Shown here: one piece after another, positions 23,658 through 32,434 of the stretch
How positions within the stretch are numbered: position 1 is the stretch's first letter
Layout: each line of letters begins with the position of its first letter
Source of the DNA: Nonomuraea rhodomycinica
GTDB lineage: Bacteria; Actinomycetota; Actinomycetes; Streptosporangiales; Streptosporangiaceae
Direction of reading: 5' to 3'
Assembly (NCBI RefSeq): GCF_013363995.1
Contig: NZ_JABWGO010000005.1
Span: 486,083-550,082, forward strand
DNA: 64,000 bases
Position numbers and translations under genes: made by a program
The notes under the pieces: generated by a model
Databases searched by the model: none
Seen by the model: only the letters and a program-made list of their open reading frames with translations
Told to the model about the DNA's origin: nothing

Positions 23658-24167
23658 ATGGAGAGGATCCTGGTCAGCGCGTGCCTGATGGGCCGGCGGG
23701 TGCGCTACGACGGCGGGGCCAAGACGAGCTCCGACACCCGGCTGGCCGGATGGCGCGAGGAGGGGCGGCTGGTGCCGTTCTGTCCCGAGGTCGAGGGCGG
23801 CCTGCCCACGCCGCGTCCCGCGGCCGAGATCGAGGCGGGCGCGGGCGGCGCCGCCGTGCTGGCGGGCGCCGCCCGGGTGCTGGCCGCCGACGGCTCCGAC
23901 GTCACCGCGCACTTCCTGGAGGGCGCCCGCTCGGCGCTGGCCGCGGCCCGTTCGTCCGGGGCACGGCTGGCGGTGCTGAAGGAGGGCAGCCCGTCGTGCG
24001 GGGCGCTGTCCATCTACGACGGGGCCTTCCAGGGGCGGCGCGTGCCGGGCCAGGGCGTCACCACGGCGCTGCTGGAGGCCAACGGCGTCCGCGTCTTCAC
24101 CGAGGACCAGATCGCCGAGGCCGCCGCCTACCTCGCCACGCTGGAGACCGGCGGCCGATCGCTCTGA
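23658..24167 (+). CDS. DUF523 family protein
   Basis: 169 residues matching DUF523 (YbbK-like): VSACLMGRRVRYDGG, VPFCPEVEGGLPTPRPAAEI, KEGSPSCGA with its conserved cysteines, and a C-terminal VTTALLEANGVRVFTEDQI. The conserved Cys residues suggest a metal or sulfur chemistry, but the biochemical role is unestablished as far as I know. The N-terminal domain of the protein at 32908 is a second member. Confidence 0.9.
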   Translation: MERILVSACLMGRRVRYDGGAKTSSDTRLAGWREEGRLVPFCPEVEGGLPTPRPAAEIEAGAGGAAVLAGAARVLAADGSDVTAHFLEGARSALAAARSSGARLAVLKEGSPSCGALSIYDGAFQGRRVPGQGVTTALLEANGVRVFTEDQIAEAAAYLATLETGGRSL

Positions 24168-24173
24168 CGGCCC

Positions 24174-24959
24174 TCAGGAGACCTGGGAGGACGGCGCCGC
24201 CCACGTGTTGCACGCCCCCGGATCCCCCGCGGCGTACCCGCGCCTCATCCACGCCTTGATGGTCCCGGTCCGGCCGAAGTAGCGCGGCTCGCCGCGCCCG
24301 TCGCCCTGCACCAGCGACAGCAGGTCGTCCCAGTCGCGCCGGGTCCGCCGGTCGAGCGGCCACACGCTCTTCAGCCACGCCGTCGCCAGGCACGCGGTCT
24401 GCAGGCTCTCGCGCCGCATCACCTCACGCCAGTGCGTCTGGTTCCGGTACGGCTCCTTGTCGACCGCCTTACGAATACCGACCACATTCTGTACGTGATA
24501 GCCGTACAGCCCGGCGGTCACGTCCGCGAGCCACAGGTCGTACGGATTCGCCAGCCAGTCCTTGCCGATCTGGAACGCGATGGTGTCCGTTCTGTTGCAG
24601 TAGTACGCCATCGAATCGTACGAGTCGGTCTTCATTCCGCAGTACTTCTTGGGAAGGCGACTGTAATGCTTCACCCGGACCTTCCTGAAGGGCAGCCCGG
24701 CGGCGGTGAGATGCTGTTCCCAGGTGGCGTCGAGGCAGCCGGCGACGCCGTTGACGTAGGCCCGGGCGGACGCCCGGTCGCGGGCCTTGACCTGCCGCTC
24801 CACGCATTTCACCGTGGGCAGGGCGCCTTTGTCGTAGAGCGGGTGCGCGGTCAGTTCCGCGCCTTTGACGGGGGACTCGGCCATCGCCGTCCCGGTCATC
24901 GTCGACGTCATCGGGAGCGCGGCGAGGGCGACGGCCGCGGCGGTCACACGTAATCTCAT
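24174..24959 (-). CDS. Secreted neutral-zinc-metallopeptidase homologue lacking the HExxH motif
   Basis: 261 residues with a signal peptide (cleavage near AMA at residue ~27). The C-terminal half aligns with the YpfJ-like zinc peptidase family: YYCNRTDTIAFQIG corresponds to YCPxDxTVY, and LADVTAGLYGYHVQNVVGI corresponds to the HEYGHHVQN helix. At the catalytic positions the residues are Gly150, Leu151 and Tyr154 instead of His, Glu and His; only the non-catalytic His155 remains. The downstream LQTACLATAWLKSVWPL block is kept, so the fold is probably intact but inactive. ATG 24988 upstream in frame is a weaker start. Confidence 0.8.
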   Translation of the reverse strand: MRLRVTAAAVALAALPMTSTMTGTAMAESPVKGAELTAHPLYDKGALPTVKCVERQVKARDRASARAYVNGVAGCLDATWEQHLTAAGLPFRKVRVKHYSRLPKKYCGMKTDSYDSMAYYCNRTDTIAFQIGKDWLANPYDLWLADVTAGLYGYHVQNVVGIRKAVDKEPYRNQTHWREVMRRESLQTACLATAWLKSVWPLDRRTRRDWDDLLSLVQGDGRGEPRYFGRTGTIKAWMRRGYAAGDPGACNTWAAPSSQVS

Positions 24960-25159
24960 GGGGCGCGACGATAAGGCCAAGATCATGTAGCGGGCAACAG
25001 GATTCGCGGGAGAACTTCCGCCTTTTCCGGGAGTCGTTTTCCGGCGCCATTCCGTGACCCATTCCGGCGCTCTCCGCCGGCCATGCGGCGCCGTCCGCCG
25101 GACCGCGCCTCCGACCGGCCCGCGGACGCCCCCTATCATCGGACGCCGGGGGGATCGGA

Positions 25160-26956
25160 ATGTTGCGGGCGTTCTTCAGGACCGAGGCGGGCAGCACGAG
25201 CGTGCTGCTCGGCGCGACCCTGCTCGCGCTCGTGTGGGCGAACTCGCCGTGGAGCGCCACCTACGAGGCGTTCTGGCACATCCCCATGGGCCTGTCGTTC
25301 GACGGGGCCGACTTCTCGCTCGACCTGCGCCACTGGGTCAACGACGGGCTGATGGCGCTGTTCTTCTTCCTCATCGGCCTGGAGGCGTCGTACGAGGTGC
25401 GGCTGGGCCAGCTCCAGGACCGGCGGCTGCTCGCGGTCCCCGCGCTGGCGGCCTTCGGCGGGATGATCGCCCCCGCGGCCGTCTACCTCGCGCTGAACGC
25501 GGGCGGCCCGGGCGCCGGGGGCTGGGGCGTGCCGATCGCCACCGACACCGCGTTCGTGCTCGGCCTGCTGGCCGTGGTGGGCGCCCGCTGCCCGGAGCCG
25601 CTGCGCGCGTTCCTGCTCACGCTGGCGATCGTGGACGACGTACTGGCGATCATCATCATCGCCCTCTTCTACACCCGCGACCTGTCGGTGGTCGCCCTGG
25701 TCGTGGCGGCGGTGCTGCTGGCGGCCATCATGACGCTGCGGTGGCTGCGGATCTGGCGGGCGCCCGCCTACATCGTGCTCGGGTTCGGCCTGTGGGTGGC
25801 CACGCTGGAGAGCGGCGTGCATCCCACGCTGGTCGGCATCGCGCTCGGCGTGCTCGTGTTCGTGTACGCGCCGAGCGAGTACAAACTGCTGGCCGCCGGG
25901 GAGGCCGTCCAGGGCCTCACCAGCGACCCGAACGCCCGCGCCGCCCGCGAGGCGGCGCGCAAGGTGCGGATGGCCGTGTCGGTGAACGAGCGGCTGCAGC
26001 TCCAGCTCCACCCGTGGAGCAGCTACGTGATCGTGCCGCTGTTCGCGCTGGCCAACGCGGGCGTCCGGCTCGACGCCGAGACGCTGCGCCAGGCGGTGAC
26101 CTCGCCCGTCACGATCGGCGTGGCGGCCGGGCTGCTGCTCGGCAAGTTCGCCGGGATCTCGCTCGGCACGTGGCTGCCGCTGCGCCTCGGCTGGGGCCTG
26201 CTGCCCGGCAACCTCGTGTGGGGCCAGCTCCTCGGCGGGGCGGCGGTGTCGGGCATCGGGTTCACGGTGTCGCTGTTCATCGTGGACCTCGCCTTCACCG
26301 ACCCGGCGGTGCAGGCCCAGGCCAAGATCGGCATCCTGGCCGGCTCGCTGCTGTCGGCGCTGACCGGCTGGATCGTGTTCCGGATGGCGTGGGACCGGGG
26401 CGGCGTGTGCGCGCCGCCCGAGGCGGAGCCGGAGGAGGAGCTGCCCGTCCTGCTCGCCGAGCCGGTCGGGCCGGACGACCACGTGCGCGGCCCCGCCGAC
26501 GCCAAGGTCACGATCGTGGAGTACGGCGACTTCGAGTGCCCCTACTGCGGGCGGCTGGAGCCGATCCTGGACGAGCTGCTCAGGAAGCACCCGGACGTGC
26601 GCCTGGTGTTCCGGCACTTCCCCCTGCGCACGCTGCACCCGAGGGCGATGGCGGCCGCGCTGGTGTCCGAGGCGGCGGCGGGCAAGGGCCGGTTCTGGGA
26701 GATGCACGACCGGCTCTTCGCCAACCAGCGCTTCCTCACCGACGCCGACCTCGGCCGCTACGCCGCCGAGCTGGACGTGGAGCCGTTCCCGGACGTGCCG
26801 GCGCAGGCGGCGCGCATCGCCAGGGACGAGAGGTCGGGCCGGGCGGGCGGCGTGCGCGGAACGCCGACGCTGTTCGTCAACGGCGTGCGCTACCAAGGTG
26901 GTCTGGATCTGGTGTCGATCACGCGTGCGGTGGAAGAACAGGAACAGTCCGTCTAA
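25160..26956 (+). CDS. nhaA: NhaA Na+/H+ antiporter fused to a DsbA-like thioredoxin domain
   Basis: 598 residues. Residues 1-410 are NhaA with the transport motifs (LMALFFFLIGLEASYEVRLG, IATDTAFVLGLLAVVG, LAIVDDVLAIIIIALFY with the paired Asp, GIGFTVSLFI). Residues ~430-595 are a DsbA/thioredoxin-like domain with the redox motif C460-P-Y-C463 in YGDFECPYCGRLEPIL and a cis-Pro region GTPTLFVNG. NhaA expels Na+ in exchange for protons; the fused domain probably acts in disulfide chemistry near the membrane. Similar fusions are known in actinobacteria. Confidence 0.92.
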   Translation: MLRAFFRTEAGSTSVLLGATLLALVWANSPWSATYEAFWHIPMGLSFDGADFSLDLRHWVNDGLMALFFFLIGLEASYEVRLGQLQDRRLLAVPALAAFGGMIAPAAVYLALNAGGPGAGGWGVPIATDTAFVLGLLAVVGARCPEPLRAFLLTLAIVDDVLAIIIIALFYTRDLSVVALVVAAVLLAAIMTLRWLRIWRAPAYIVLGFGLWVATLESGVHPTLVGIALGVLVFVYAPSEYKLLAAGEAVQGLTSDPNARAAREAARKVRMAVSVNERLQLQLHPWSSYVIVPLFALANAGVRLDAETLRQAVTSPVTIGVAAGLLLGKFAGISLGTWLPLRLGWGLLPGNLVWGQLLGGAAVSGIGFTVSLFIVDLAFTDPAVQAQAKIGILAGSLLSALTGWIVFRMAWDRGGVCAPPEAEPEEELPVLLAEPVGPDDHVRGPADAKVTIVEYGDFECPYCGRLEPILDELLRKHPDVRLVFRHFPLRTLHPRAMAAALVSEAAAGKGRFWEMHDRLFANQRFLTDADLGRYAAELDVEPFPDVPAQAARIARDERSGRAGGVRGTPTLFVNGVRYQGGLDLVSITRAVEEQEQSV

Positions 26957-26993
26957 ACCGCACGGGCCGCCCCCCGCACGGCCAGGAGCCCCG

Positions 26994-27347
26994 ATGACCG
27001 CCGACCGCCCCCTTCCGAACGACCCCGACGCCCGCAAGACCGTCCACATCCCCGTCCCGGCCCAGAGCCCGCCGTCCGACGCCGGCGTGCGGGAGGCACG
27101 GCCCGGTCCGTCCGACGAGGACGCGCCGGCCGAGCCGCCCCCGCCCGCCCCGCACCCGTCGCTCACGGAGGACACGGGCACGCGCCGCCTGCCGTACACG
27201 CCGGACATGCTGCCCGACGTGCCCGTGTACGAGGCCGAGCCCGCCCGCTCGCCGGGCGTGCGCTGGGTGCTCGTGGCGGGCGGCGCGCTGCTGGTGCTGG
27301 CCGCGGTGGCCCTGCTCGTGATCCTCTGGGCCGGCTCCCAGCAGTAG
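26994..27347 (+). CDS. Proline-rich single-pass membrane protein
   Basis: 117 residues: a ~90-residue Pro/Asp-rich cytoplasmic-type region, then one C-terminal membrane helix (VLVAGGALLVLAAVALLVILW) ending GSQQ. ATG at 26994 behind CCAGGAG, 37 bp after the NhaA fusion, so probably co-transcribed. I do not recognise the family. Confidence 0.7.
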   Translation: MTADRPLPNDPDARKTVHIPVPAQSPPSDAGVREARPGPSDEDAPAEPPPPAPHPSLTEDTGTRRLPYTPDMLPDVPVYEAEPARSPGVRWVLVAGGALLVLAAVALLVILWAGSQQ

Positions 27348-27366
27348 CCGGGTCCGGTGGACAGGG

Positions 27367-27819
27367 TCAGGCCCGGGTGAAGTCCATCGTCCAGTTGGTC
27401 TCCCAGGTCTGCCCCCCGTCCGCCGAGAGGGCCTGCTCCCAGTGGCAGGAGTCCGGGCCGTGGACGAGCCAGACGAACCGGCACCGGACGGGCGTGCCCT
27501 CGTGCTCCTCGTCGGCGTGGAACTCGCCCCGGCTCCCCTCGAAGCGGCCCACCACGGGCGGGTCGAGCACGCCCCGGGCGCTGCTGGCCCAGTGGAGGGA
27601 CCACAGCTCCGTGGCGGGGTCGAAGACGCGGACGGTCAGCCCGGAGAAGCCCTTCGTGGGGAAGACGATCTCGTCGATGTTCGCGGCGCCGCCGAAGTAC
27701 CGCCCGCAGGTGGACCGGCCCGGGAACTCCTCCCACTCGTCGCTGCCGGTCAGCCTGCTGACGAGACGGCGGTTGCGGACGTTCCAGGTGCCGACGAGGA
27801 AGTCGAAGTCGTTGTTCAC
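27367..27819 (-). CDS. DUF1579-like protein
   Basis: 150 residues with the opening FDFLVGTWNVRNRRLVSRL and periodic W/G/F strands (ATELWSLHWASSARGVL, GETWETNW-type end), as in the DUF1579/lipocalin-like 'heme- or ligand-binding beta-barrel' group. GTG start. It is divergent from the WYL regulator, with a 23-bp inverted repeat between them. TAGGTT at 27832-27827 could be its -10, which would make the mRNA nearly leaderless. The regulator next door probably controls it. Confidence 0.72.
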   Translation of the reverse strand: MNNDFDFLVGTWNVRNRRLVSRLTGSDEWEEFPGRSTCGRYFGGAANIDEIVFPTKGFSGLTVRVFDPATELWSLHWASSARGVLDPPVVGRFEGSRGEFHADEEHEGTPVRCRFVWLVHGPDSCHWEQALSADGGQTWETNWTMDFTRA

Positions 27820-27840
27820 GCGGCCGAACCTAGGGCCGGG

Positions 27841-27863
27841 TCACTGACAGGTAGTGTCAGTGA
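27841..27863. promoter_or_regulatory. Operator-like inverted repeat between a WYL regulator and its neighbour
   Basis: Perfect 9-bp arms TCACTGACA and TGTCAGTGA flank GGTAG, ending one base before the GTG start of the regulator. TAGTGT (27852-27857) inside it is 7 nt from that GTG and could be the -10 of a leaderless transcript. Confidence 0.7.
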
Positions 27864-28964
27864 GTGCGCGCCTCCCGCCTCGTCTCCATCCTGTTACTCC
27901 TGCAGACGCGTGGCCGGCTCACCGCGCGCGAGCTGGCCGAGCGGCTGGAGGTGTCGGTGCGCACCATCTACCGCGACGTCGAGTCGCTGCACGCCGCCGG
28001 CATCCCCCTGTACGGCGACGCCGGCCCGAGCGGCGGCTACCGGCTGCTCGACGGCTACCGCACCCGGCTGACCGGGCTGACGGCCGACGAGGCCGAGTCG
28101 CTGTTCCTGGCCGGGCTGCCCGGCCCGGCCGCCGAGCTGGGGCTGGGCGCGGTGGTGACGGCCGCGCAGCTCAAGCTGATGGCGGCGCTGCCCGTCGAGC
28201 TGCGCGACCGGGCCGGCCGGATCCAGGAGCGGTTCCTGCTGGACGCTCCGTCGTGGTACCGCGACGCCGAGCCGGTCACCCATCTGCCGGCCGTGGCCGC
28301 CGCCGTGTGGGAGGAGCACGCGCTGCGGGTCAGGTACCGCCGCTGGAAGGCGCCGCAGGAGGTGGAGCGGCGGCTGGAGCCGTACGGGCTGGTGGTCAAG
28401 GCCGGGCGGTGGTACGTCGTGGCCCGCTGCGGCGGGCAGGTGCGCACGTACCGGGTGTCACAGATCCTGGAGCTGCACCCGCTGCGCGAGGAGCGCTTCG
28501 CCCGGCCGCCGGACTTCGACCTGGCGGCCCACTGGGAGGCGTACCGGGTGGAGTTCGAGGCCCGGCTGCGGCGCGGCGAGGCCGTGGCGCGGCTGTCGCC
28601 GCGCGGGCTGGAGCGGCTGGCCGACCTCATGACGCCCGGTGTCGTGACGGCGGCCAGGGCCACGGCCGGCCCGCCGGACGAGGAGGGCTGGACGCGGGTG
28701 ACGGTGCCCATCGAGTCGGTGGAGCACGCCACCGGCGAGTTCCTGCGGCTGGGCACGGACGTGGAGGTGCTGGAGCCGCCCGAGCTGCGCCACGCGCTCG
28801 CGGCCACCGCCGGCGCCCTCACCGCCCTCTACGCGGGCCGGGACGCGCCCCTCGGCGCGAGCCGGGACGTGCCCCTCGGCGCCGGCGGGCCCGCGTCGCG
28901 ACCGGCCCGTCAGCCCGGTGCGGCGGTGCGGCGCATCACGTGGAAGCGGCGCGTGACCTCGTAG
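27864..28964 (+). CDS. YafY/WYL-family transcriptional regulator
   Basis: 366 residues. The N-terminal HTH_11/DeoR-like domain reads RLVSILLLLQTRGRLTAREL, EVSVRTIYRDVESLHAAGIP and ends in the wing (GPSGGYRLLDGYRT). A WYL domain spans residues ~140-220 (YRRWKAPQEVERRLEPYGLV, KAGRWYVVARCGG), followed by a WCX domain. WYL regulators sense small ligands or nucleic acid. The start lies on the edge of a strong inverted repeat, which argues for autoregulation and control of the divergent DUF1579-like gene. The 3' end overlaps the convergent acetyltransferase by 55 bp and its last ~35 residues are low-complexity. Confidence 0.9.
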   Translation: MRASRLVSILLLLQTRGRLTARELAERLEVSVRTIYRDVESLHAAGIPLYGDAGPSGGYRLLDGYRTRLTGLTADEAESLFLAGLPGPAAELGLGAVVTAAQLKLMAALPVELRDRAGRIQERFLLDAPSWYRDAEPVTHLPAVAAAVWEEHALRVRYRRWKAPQEVERRLEPYGLVVKAGRWYVVARCGGQVRTYRVSQILELHPLREERFARPPDFDLAAHWEAYRVEFEARLRRGEAVARLSPRGLERLADLMTPGVVTAARATAGPPDEEGWTRVTVPIESVEHATGEFLRLGTDVEVLEPPELRHALAATAGALTALYAGRDAPLGASRDVPLGAGGPASRPARQPGAAVRRITWKRRVTS

Positions 28965-29887
28965 CCCGCCTTCGCGTACAGGCGGGCGGCGGGCCCCGTC
29001 TCACCCGTCCACAGGAACCACGACGAGTGCAGCCCCTCGGCGCGCATCATGGTCATCGCCCCGTGGAGCAGGATCGCGCCGATGCCGGTCCCCCGCTCGG
29101 CCGGATCGACGCCGAACGGCCCGAACCGCTCGGCGATCCCCCGGTACGCCCCGTACGCGGCGAACCCGACGATCCTTTCCCGCTCTCGCCCCTCCCGGTC
29201 CCGCCCTTCCCGCACCGCCACGAGCAGCCGCGCCGGGTCGCCATGCCCCCTGATCGCCTCACCCCAGTCGGCGCTGAACACTTCCGCCGCGAACCGGATC
29301 AGCTCCGGCAGCTCGCCGTCGAGGGGGCGCCGGAAGCGGTAGCCCTCGCTCTCGCGGCGCTCGCGGAGCGCGCGCACGACGTCGGGCGTGACGTACGCGG
29401 CCAGGCCGCGGTCCATGGCGACCGGCCGGGAGAACGTCTCGAACCCCGCCTGCCGCAGCAGCGCGCAGCCCGCGGGGTAGCGCTCCGGGTCGGCCCCGGG
29501 CAGCACGTAGTGAGGGGTGTAGCAGGCGAACTCCACCCGGGTACGGCCATGGGCGGCCAGGAAGGCGAGGGCCTCGTCGAGGAGCCGCCGGCCGAGCCCG
29601 CCGCCCCGGTGCTCCGGCGCCACGAACAGGAACGGGATCCAGCCCGTCTCGGGCTCCAGCCCGGCGCCGGGAGCCGGCGGGGTCAGCCGGCGCACCGCGT
29701 ACGCGCACCCGGCCACCTCCCCGGCGTCCGTGACGGCGACGCGCAGGCCCTCGGGATCGAAGTTCGGGTCGAGCAGCACGCAGTCGCGCAACCAGCCGGG
29801 GGTGGTCGGGTCGGCCGGCATGGCGCGGTTCCAGACGTCGACCAGCGCGCCCTCGTCGCCGGCCGCGAAGCCCCGTACGACGGTCAT
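28910..29887 (-). CDS. Tandem GNAT-family N-acetyltransferase
   Basis: 325 residues, two GNAT folds. The first has the acetyl-CoA loop APEHRGGGLGRRLLDEAL (residues ~75-92). The second has VDPAERGTGIGAILLHGAM (~255-273) followed by FLWTGETGPAARLYAKAGYE. ATG 29887 behind GAGGAGG. Only 116 bp separate it from the photolyase stop on the same strand, so co-transcription is possible. Its acceptor substrate is unknown. Confidence 0.9.
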   Translation of the reverse strand: MTVVRGFAAGDEGALVDVWNRAMPADPTTPGWLRDCVLLDPNFDPEGLRVAVTDAGEVAGCAYAVRRLTPPAPGAGLEPETGWIPFLFVAPEHRGGGLGRRLLDEALAFLAAHGRTRVEFACYTPHYVLPGADPERYPAGCALLRQAGFETFSRPVAMDRGLAAYVTPDVVRALRERRESEGYRFRRPLDGELPELIRFAAEVFSADWGEAIRGHGDPARLLVAVREGRDREGRERERIVGFAAYGAYRGIAERFGPFGVDPAERGTGIGAILLHGAMTMMRAEGLHSSWFLWTGETGPAARLYAKAGYEVTRRFHVMRRTAAPG

Positions 29888-30003
29888 CGGGAGCCTCCTC
29901 CGGGGCGCGCGGGCGCGATCATGACGCCAGCCTCCCAGACCCGCCGCCCGCGCCCCAAGATCCGTTACGGCTCCGTTACGGACGCCGGGGAGTCGTGGGG
30001 CGC

Positions 30004-31272
30004 TCAGGCGGCGCGCAGGCGCAGCGGGCTCGGGTACCCGCGGATCGGCACGGGCGAGCGCCACGGCTCGTGGACGAACCGCGCCGGCACGTCCGCCAGC
30101 TCGGGCACGTACCGGCGCACGTACCCGCCGTCGGGGTCGAAGCGGGTGGCCTGGCGGATGGCGTTGAAGCCCCGGTTGGGCCGGGTGTCGTTGCCCGTGC
30201 CGGCGATCCACTGCCAGTTGCCGGAGTTGTCGGCCACCTCACCGTCGAGCAGCAGCTCGAAGAAGTGCGCGGCGCCGGCCCGCCAGTCGGCGCCCAGCTC
30301 CTTGACCAGGTAGCCGGCGGTGATCAGGCGGGCCCGGTTGTGCATCCAGCCCTCGGCGCGGAGCTGCCTCATGCCCGCGTCCACGATCGGCACGCCGGTC
30401 AGGCCCTCTCGCCAGGCGGCCACGGCGTCGGCCTCGTCGCGCCAGCGCCGGCCCCGCGGCCGGTAGTCGCGGCGGTTCAGCTCGGGGAAGGCCAGCGTGA
30501 CCTGGTGGTGGAAGTCGCGCCAGCACAGCTGCCTGACGAACTCCTCGCCCGGCAGCCCGGCGAGCTCCAGCGGCGACAGGCAGCCGAAGCGGATGTACGG
30601 GCTGAGCCGGGAGGTGCGGTCGGCTGCCAGGTCGTCGCGGTCGTCCGCGTAGCCGGCCAGGCCGTCACGGACCCACCGCTCCAGCCGGGCCCGGGCCGCG
30701 CCCTCCCCGCCCCGCATGCCGTCCGGGGGGCCGTCGTGCGGCGATCCGTCCGGGATGTCGCCCGGGTCGAGGCCGGGCGGGAGCGTGACCGAGGCCGGGA
30801 CCTCTGCGGCGGGCCGGCGCCGCGCCGCGGACCACGCCCGCCAGTAGGGGGTGAACACGCGGTAGTGGTCGCCGCCCCCGGCCGGCAGCAGCTCGCCGGG
30901 CGGGACCACGGTGACCCCGGGGAACGTCCGGAACGCGAACGGCCCGTCCGCCAGCCGCCGTTCCCTGTCCCGGGCCAGCGCGCTGACGTCCGCACTGGCG
31001 TGGACGGCCCGCGCCCCCGTCTCGCGGGCCAGCCGGACCGTCTCGGCCACCGTGTCCCCCCGCCGCACCACCAGGTCGCCGCCGCGGGCGCGCAGCGCTC
31101 CCCGCAGGTCCCGCAGGCACTCCAGCAGGAACGGCAGGCGCCGCCCGGCGGGCACGGCCGGGTCGAGCACGAACAGCGGCACCACGTGACGCGCCCGCGC
31201 GCACGCCTCGGCCAGCGCCGGATGGTCGTGTGTCCGCAGATCCCGGTTGAAGAGCACGATGGCGGTGTCCAT
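30004..31272 (-). CDS. phr: Deoxyribodipyrimidine photolyase (class I)
   Basis: 422 residues. The N-terminal antenna domain opens with IVLFNRDLRTHDHPAL. The FAD domain has SRLSPYIRFGCLSPLEL, LCWRDFHHQVTL, GMRQLRAEGWMHNRARLITA, and NSGNWQWIAGTGNDTRP with the Trp residues typical of DNA photolyases. It repairs UV-induced pyrimidine dimers using light. It is divergent from the LitR-like regulator across a 97-bp region. The start is ATG 31272, with GAAGAG as a weak ribosome site. Confidence 0.94.
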   Translation of the reverse strand: MDTAIVLFNRDLRTHDHPALAEACARARHVVPLFVLDPAVPAGRRLPFLLECLRDLRGALRARGGDLVVRRGDTVAETVRLARETGARAVHASADVSALARDRERRLADGPFAFRTFPGVTVVPPGELLPAGGGDHYRVFTPYWRAWSAARRRPAAEVPASVTLPPGLDPGDIPDGSPHDGPPDGMRGGEGAARARLERWVRDGLAGYADDRDDLAADRTSRLSPYIRFGCLSPLELAGLPGEEFVRQLCWRDFHHQVTLAFPELNRRDYRPRGRRWRDEADAVAAWREGLTGVPIVDAGMRQLRAEGWMHNRARLITAGYLVKELGADWRAGAAHFFELLLDGEVADNSGNWQWIAGTGNDTRPNRGFNAIRQATRFDPDGGYVRRYVPELADVPARFVHEPWRSPVPIRGYPSPLRLRAA

Positions 31273-31369
31273 GGGGAGCTCTTCGGCGGCGGGCCGCCGC
31301 CGGTTGCAACCCGCGGTGGGCGGCGTCCGAAAGAATGGGCGGGCGTCGGAGGAGGACGGGGACACCTGC

Positions 31370-32353
31370 ATGGAGGAGACGGGTTCGGCGGGCGCCGCCG
31401 AGGAGGCCGGGTACGGCATCGGCGCCGTGTCGCGGCGGCTCGGCGTGCCCGCGCCGACGCTGCGCACCTGGAACCTGCGCTACGGCATCGGCCCGAGCCG
31501 CCGCAGCCCCGGGGGCCACCGCCGCTACGACCGGGCCGACCTGGCCCGGCTGGAGGAGATGAGCCGGCTCGTCCACGCCGGCGTCCCTCCGGCCGACGCC
31601 GCCCGCCAGGCGCTGCGCGTCCCCGTCCCACCGGTGCTCCCCGCGCCGGGAGCCGACACTCCGGTTCTGCCCTCGTCCGGAGCGGGCACCGCGCCGGCTC
31701 TCTCCGCGCCGCGGGAGGGAGTCGGGGTCGGGGGCGAGACGGCGAACGTGCCCTCGGCCGCGATGCTGGCCAGGGCCGCGGCGGCGCTGGACGGCCGGAC
31801 GGTGACCGACGGCCTGGCCGCCGCCCTGGCCCGGCTCGGCGTCGTGCCCACCTGGGACCGCCTGGCGCGCCCGGTGTTCGACACGATCTGCCGCAGACAG
31901 GAGGAGACCGGCGCCGGGATCGACGTCGAGCACCTGTTCTCCGAGCGGCTGCTGGCCGCCCTGCACCCGCTCGCCGCCCGCCCCGCCCACCCGGTCAACG
32001 ACCGTCCCGTGCTGCTGGCCTGCGCGGAGGAGGAGCAGCACAGCCTGCCCGTGCACGCGCTGGCCGCCGCGCTGGCCACCGACCTCCGGGTCGACACGCG
32101 CGTGCTCGGCGCCCGCACCCCGAACGCCGCGCTGGCCGACGCGATGCGCCGCCTCGGGCCCGCCGTGGTCTTCGTCTGGTCGCACCAGGCCGCCACGGGC
32201 GACCCCGCGCCGCTGACCGGCCTTCCGGCGCTGCGCCCGCCGGCCCGGATCGTCGTCGGCGGGCCCGGCTGGTGGCCGGACCTCCCGCCCCGGGTCACCC
32301 GCGTGGCCTCGCTGCGGGACGCCGTCACCGCGGTCGCCGACGCGCTGCGCTGA
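31370..32353 (+). CDS. litR: MerR-type regulator with B12-binding-like domain (LitR family)
   Basis: 327 residues from ATG 31370. The MerR HTH is at residues ~16-75 (GIGAVSRRLGVPAPTLRTWN, LRYGIGPSRRSPGGHRRYD). The C-terminal half resembles the cobalamin-binding fold of LitR/CarH photoreceptors (LLACAEEEQHSLPVHALAAA, RVLGARTPNAALADAMRRLG, VVGGPGWW). In Streptomyces, LitR is a light-responsive regulator beside the sigma factor LitS. Here it lies between a divergent photolyase and an ECF sigma factor gene, which supports that assignment. B12 binding is inferred from family. Confidence 0.85.
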   Translation: MEETGSAGAAEEAGYGIGAVSRRLGVPAPTLRTWNLRYGIGPSRRSPGGHRRYDRADLARLEEMSRLVHAGVPPADAARQALRVPVPPVLPAPGADTPVLPSSGAGTAPALSAPREGVGVGGETANVPSAAMLARAAAALDGRTVTDGLAAALARLGVVPTWDRLARPVFDTICRRQEETGAGIDVEHLFSERLLAALHPLAARPAHPVNDRPVLLACAEEEQHSLPVHALAAALATDLRVDTRVLGARTPNAALADAMRRLGPAVVFVWSHQAATGDPAPLTGLPALRPPARIVVGGPGWWPDLPPRVTRVASLRDAVTAVADALR

Positions 32354-32392
32354 TCTCCCTGCTCTTGGTTGCCCGTCACCGCCTGCGTCGCG

Positions 32393-32418
32393 TTGAATAA
32401 GTTTTGAAGAGGTTATCT
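32393..32418 (+). promoter_or_regulatory. Possible AT-rich promoter of the ECF sigma factor gene
   Basis: TTGAAT (32393) and TTATCT (32413) sit in an AT-rich stretch unusual for this DNA, 17 bp before the ATG. The 14-bp spacing is short for a housekeeping promoter, so it may be an ECF-type promoter or chance. Confidence 0.3.
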
Positions 32419-32434
32419 GAGGAAGGGTAAGCGC

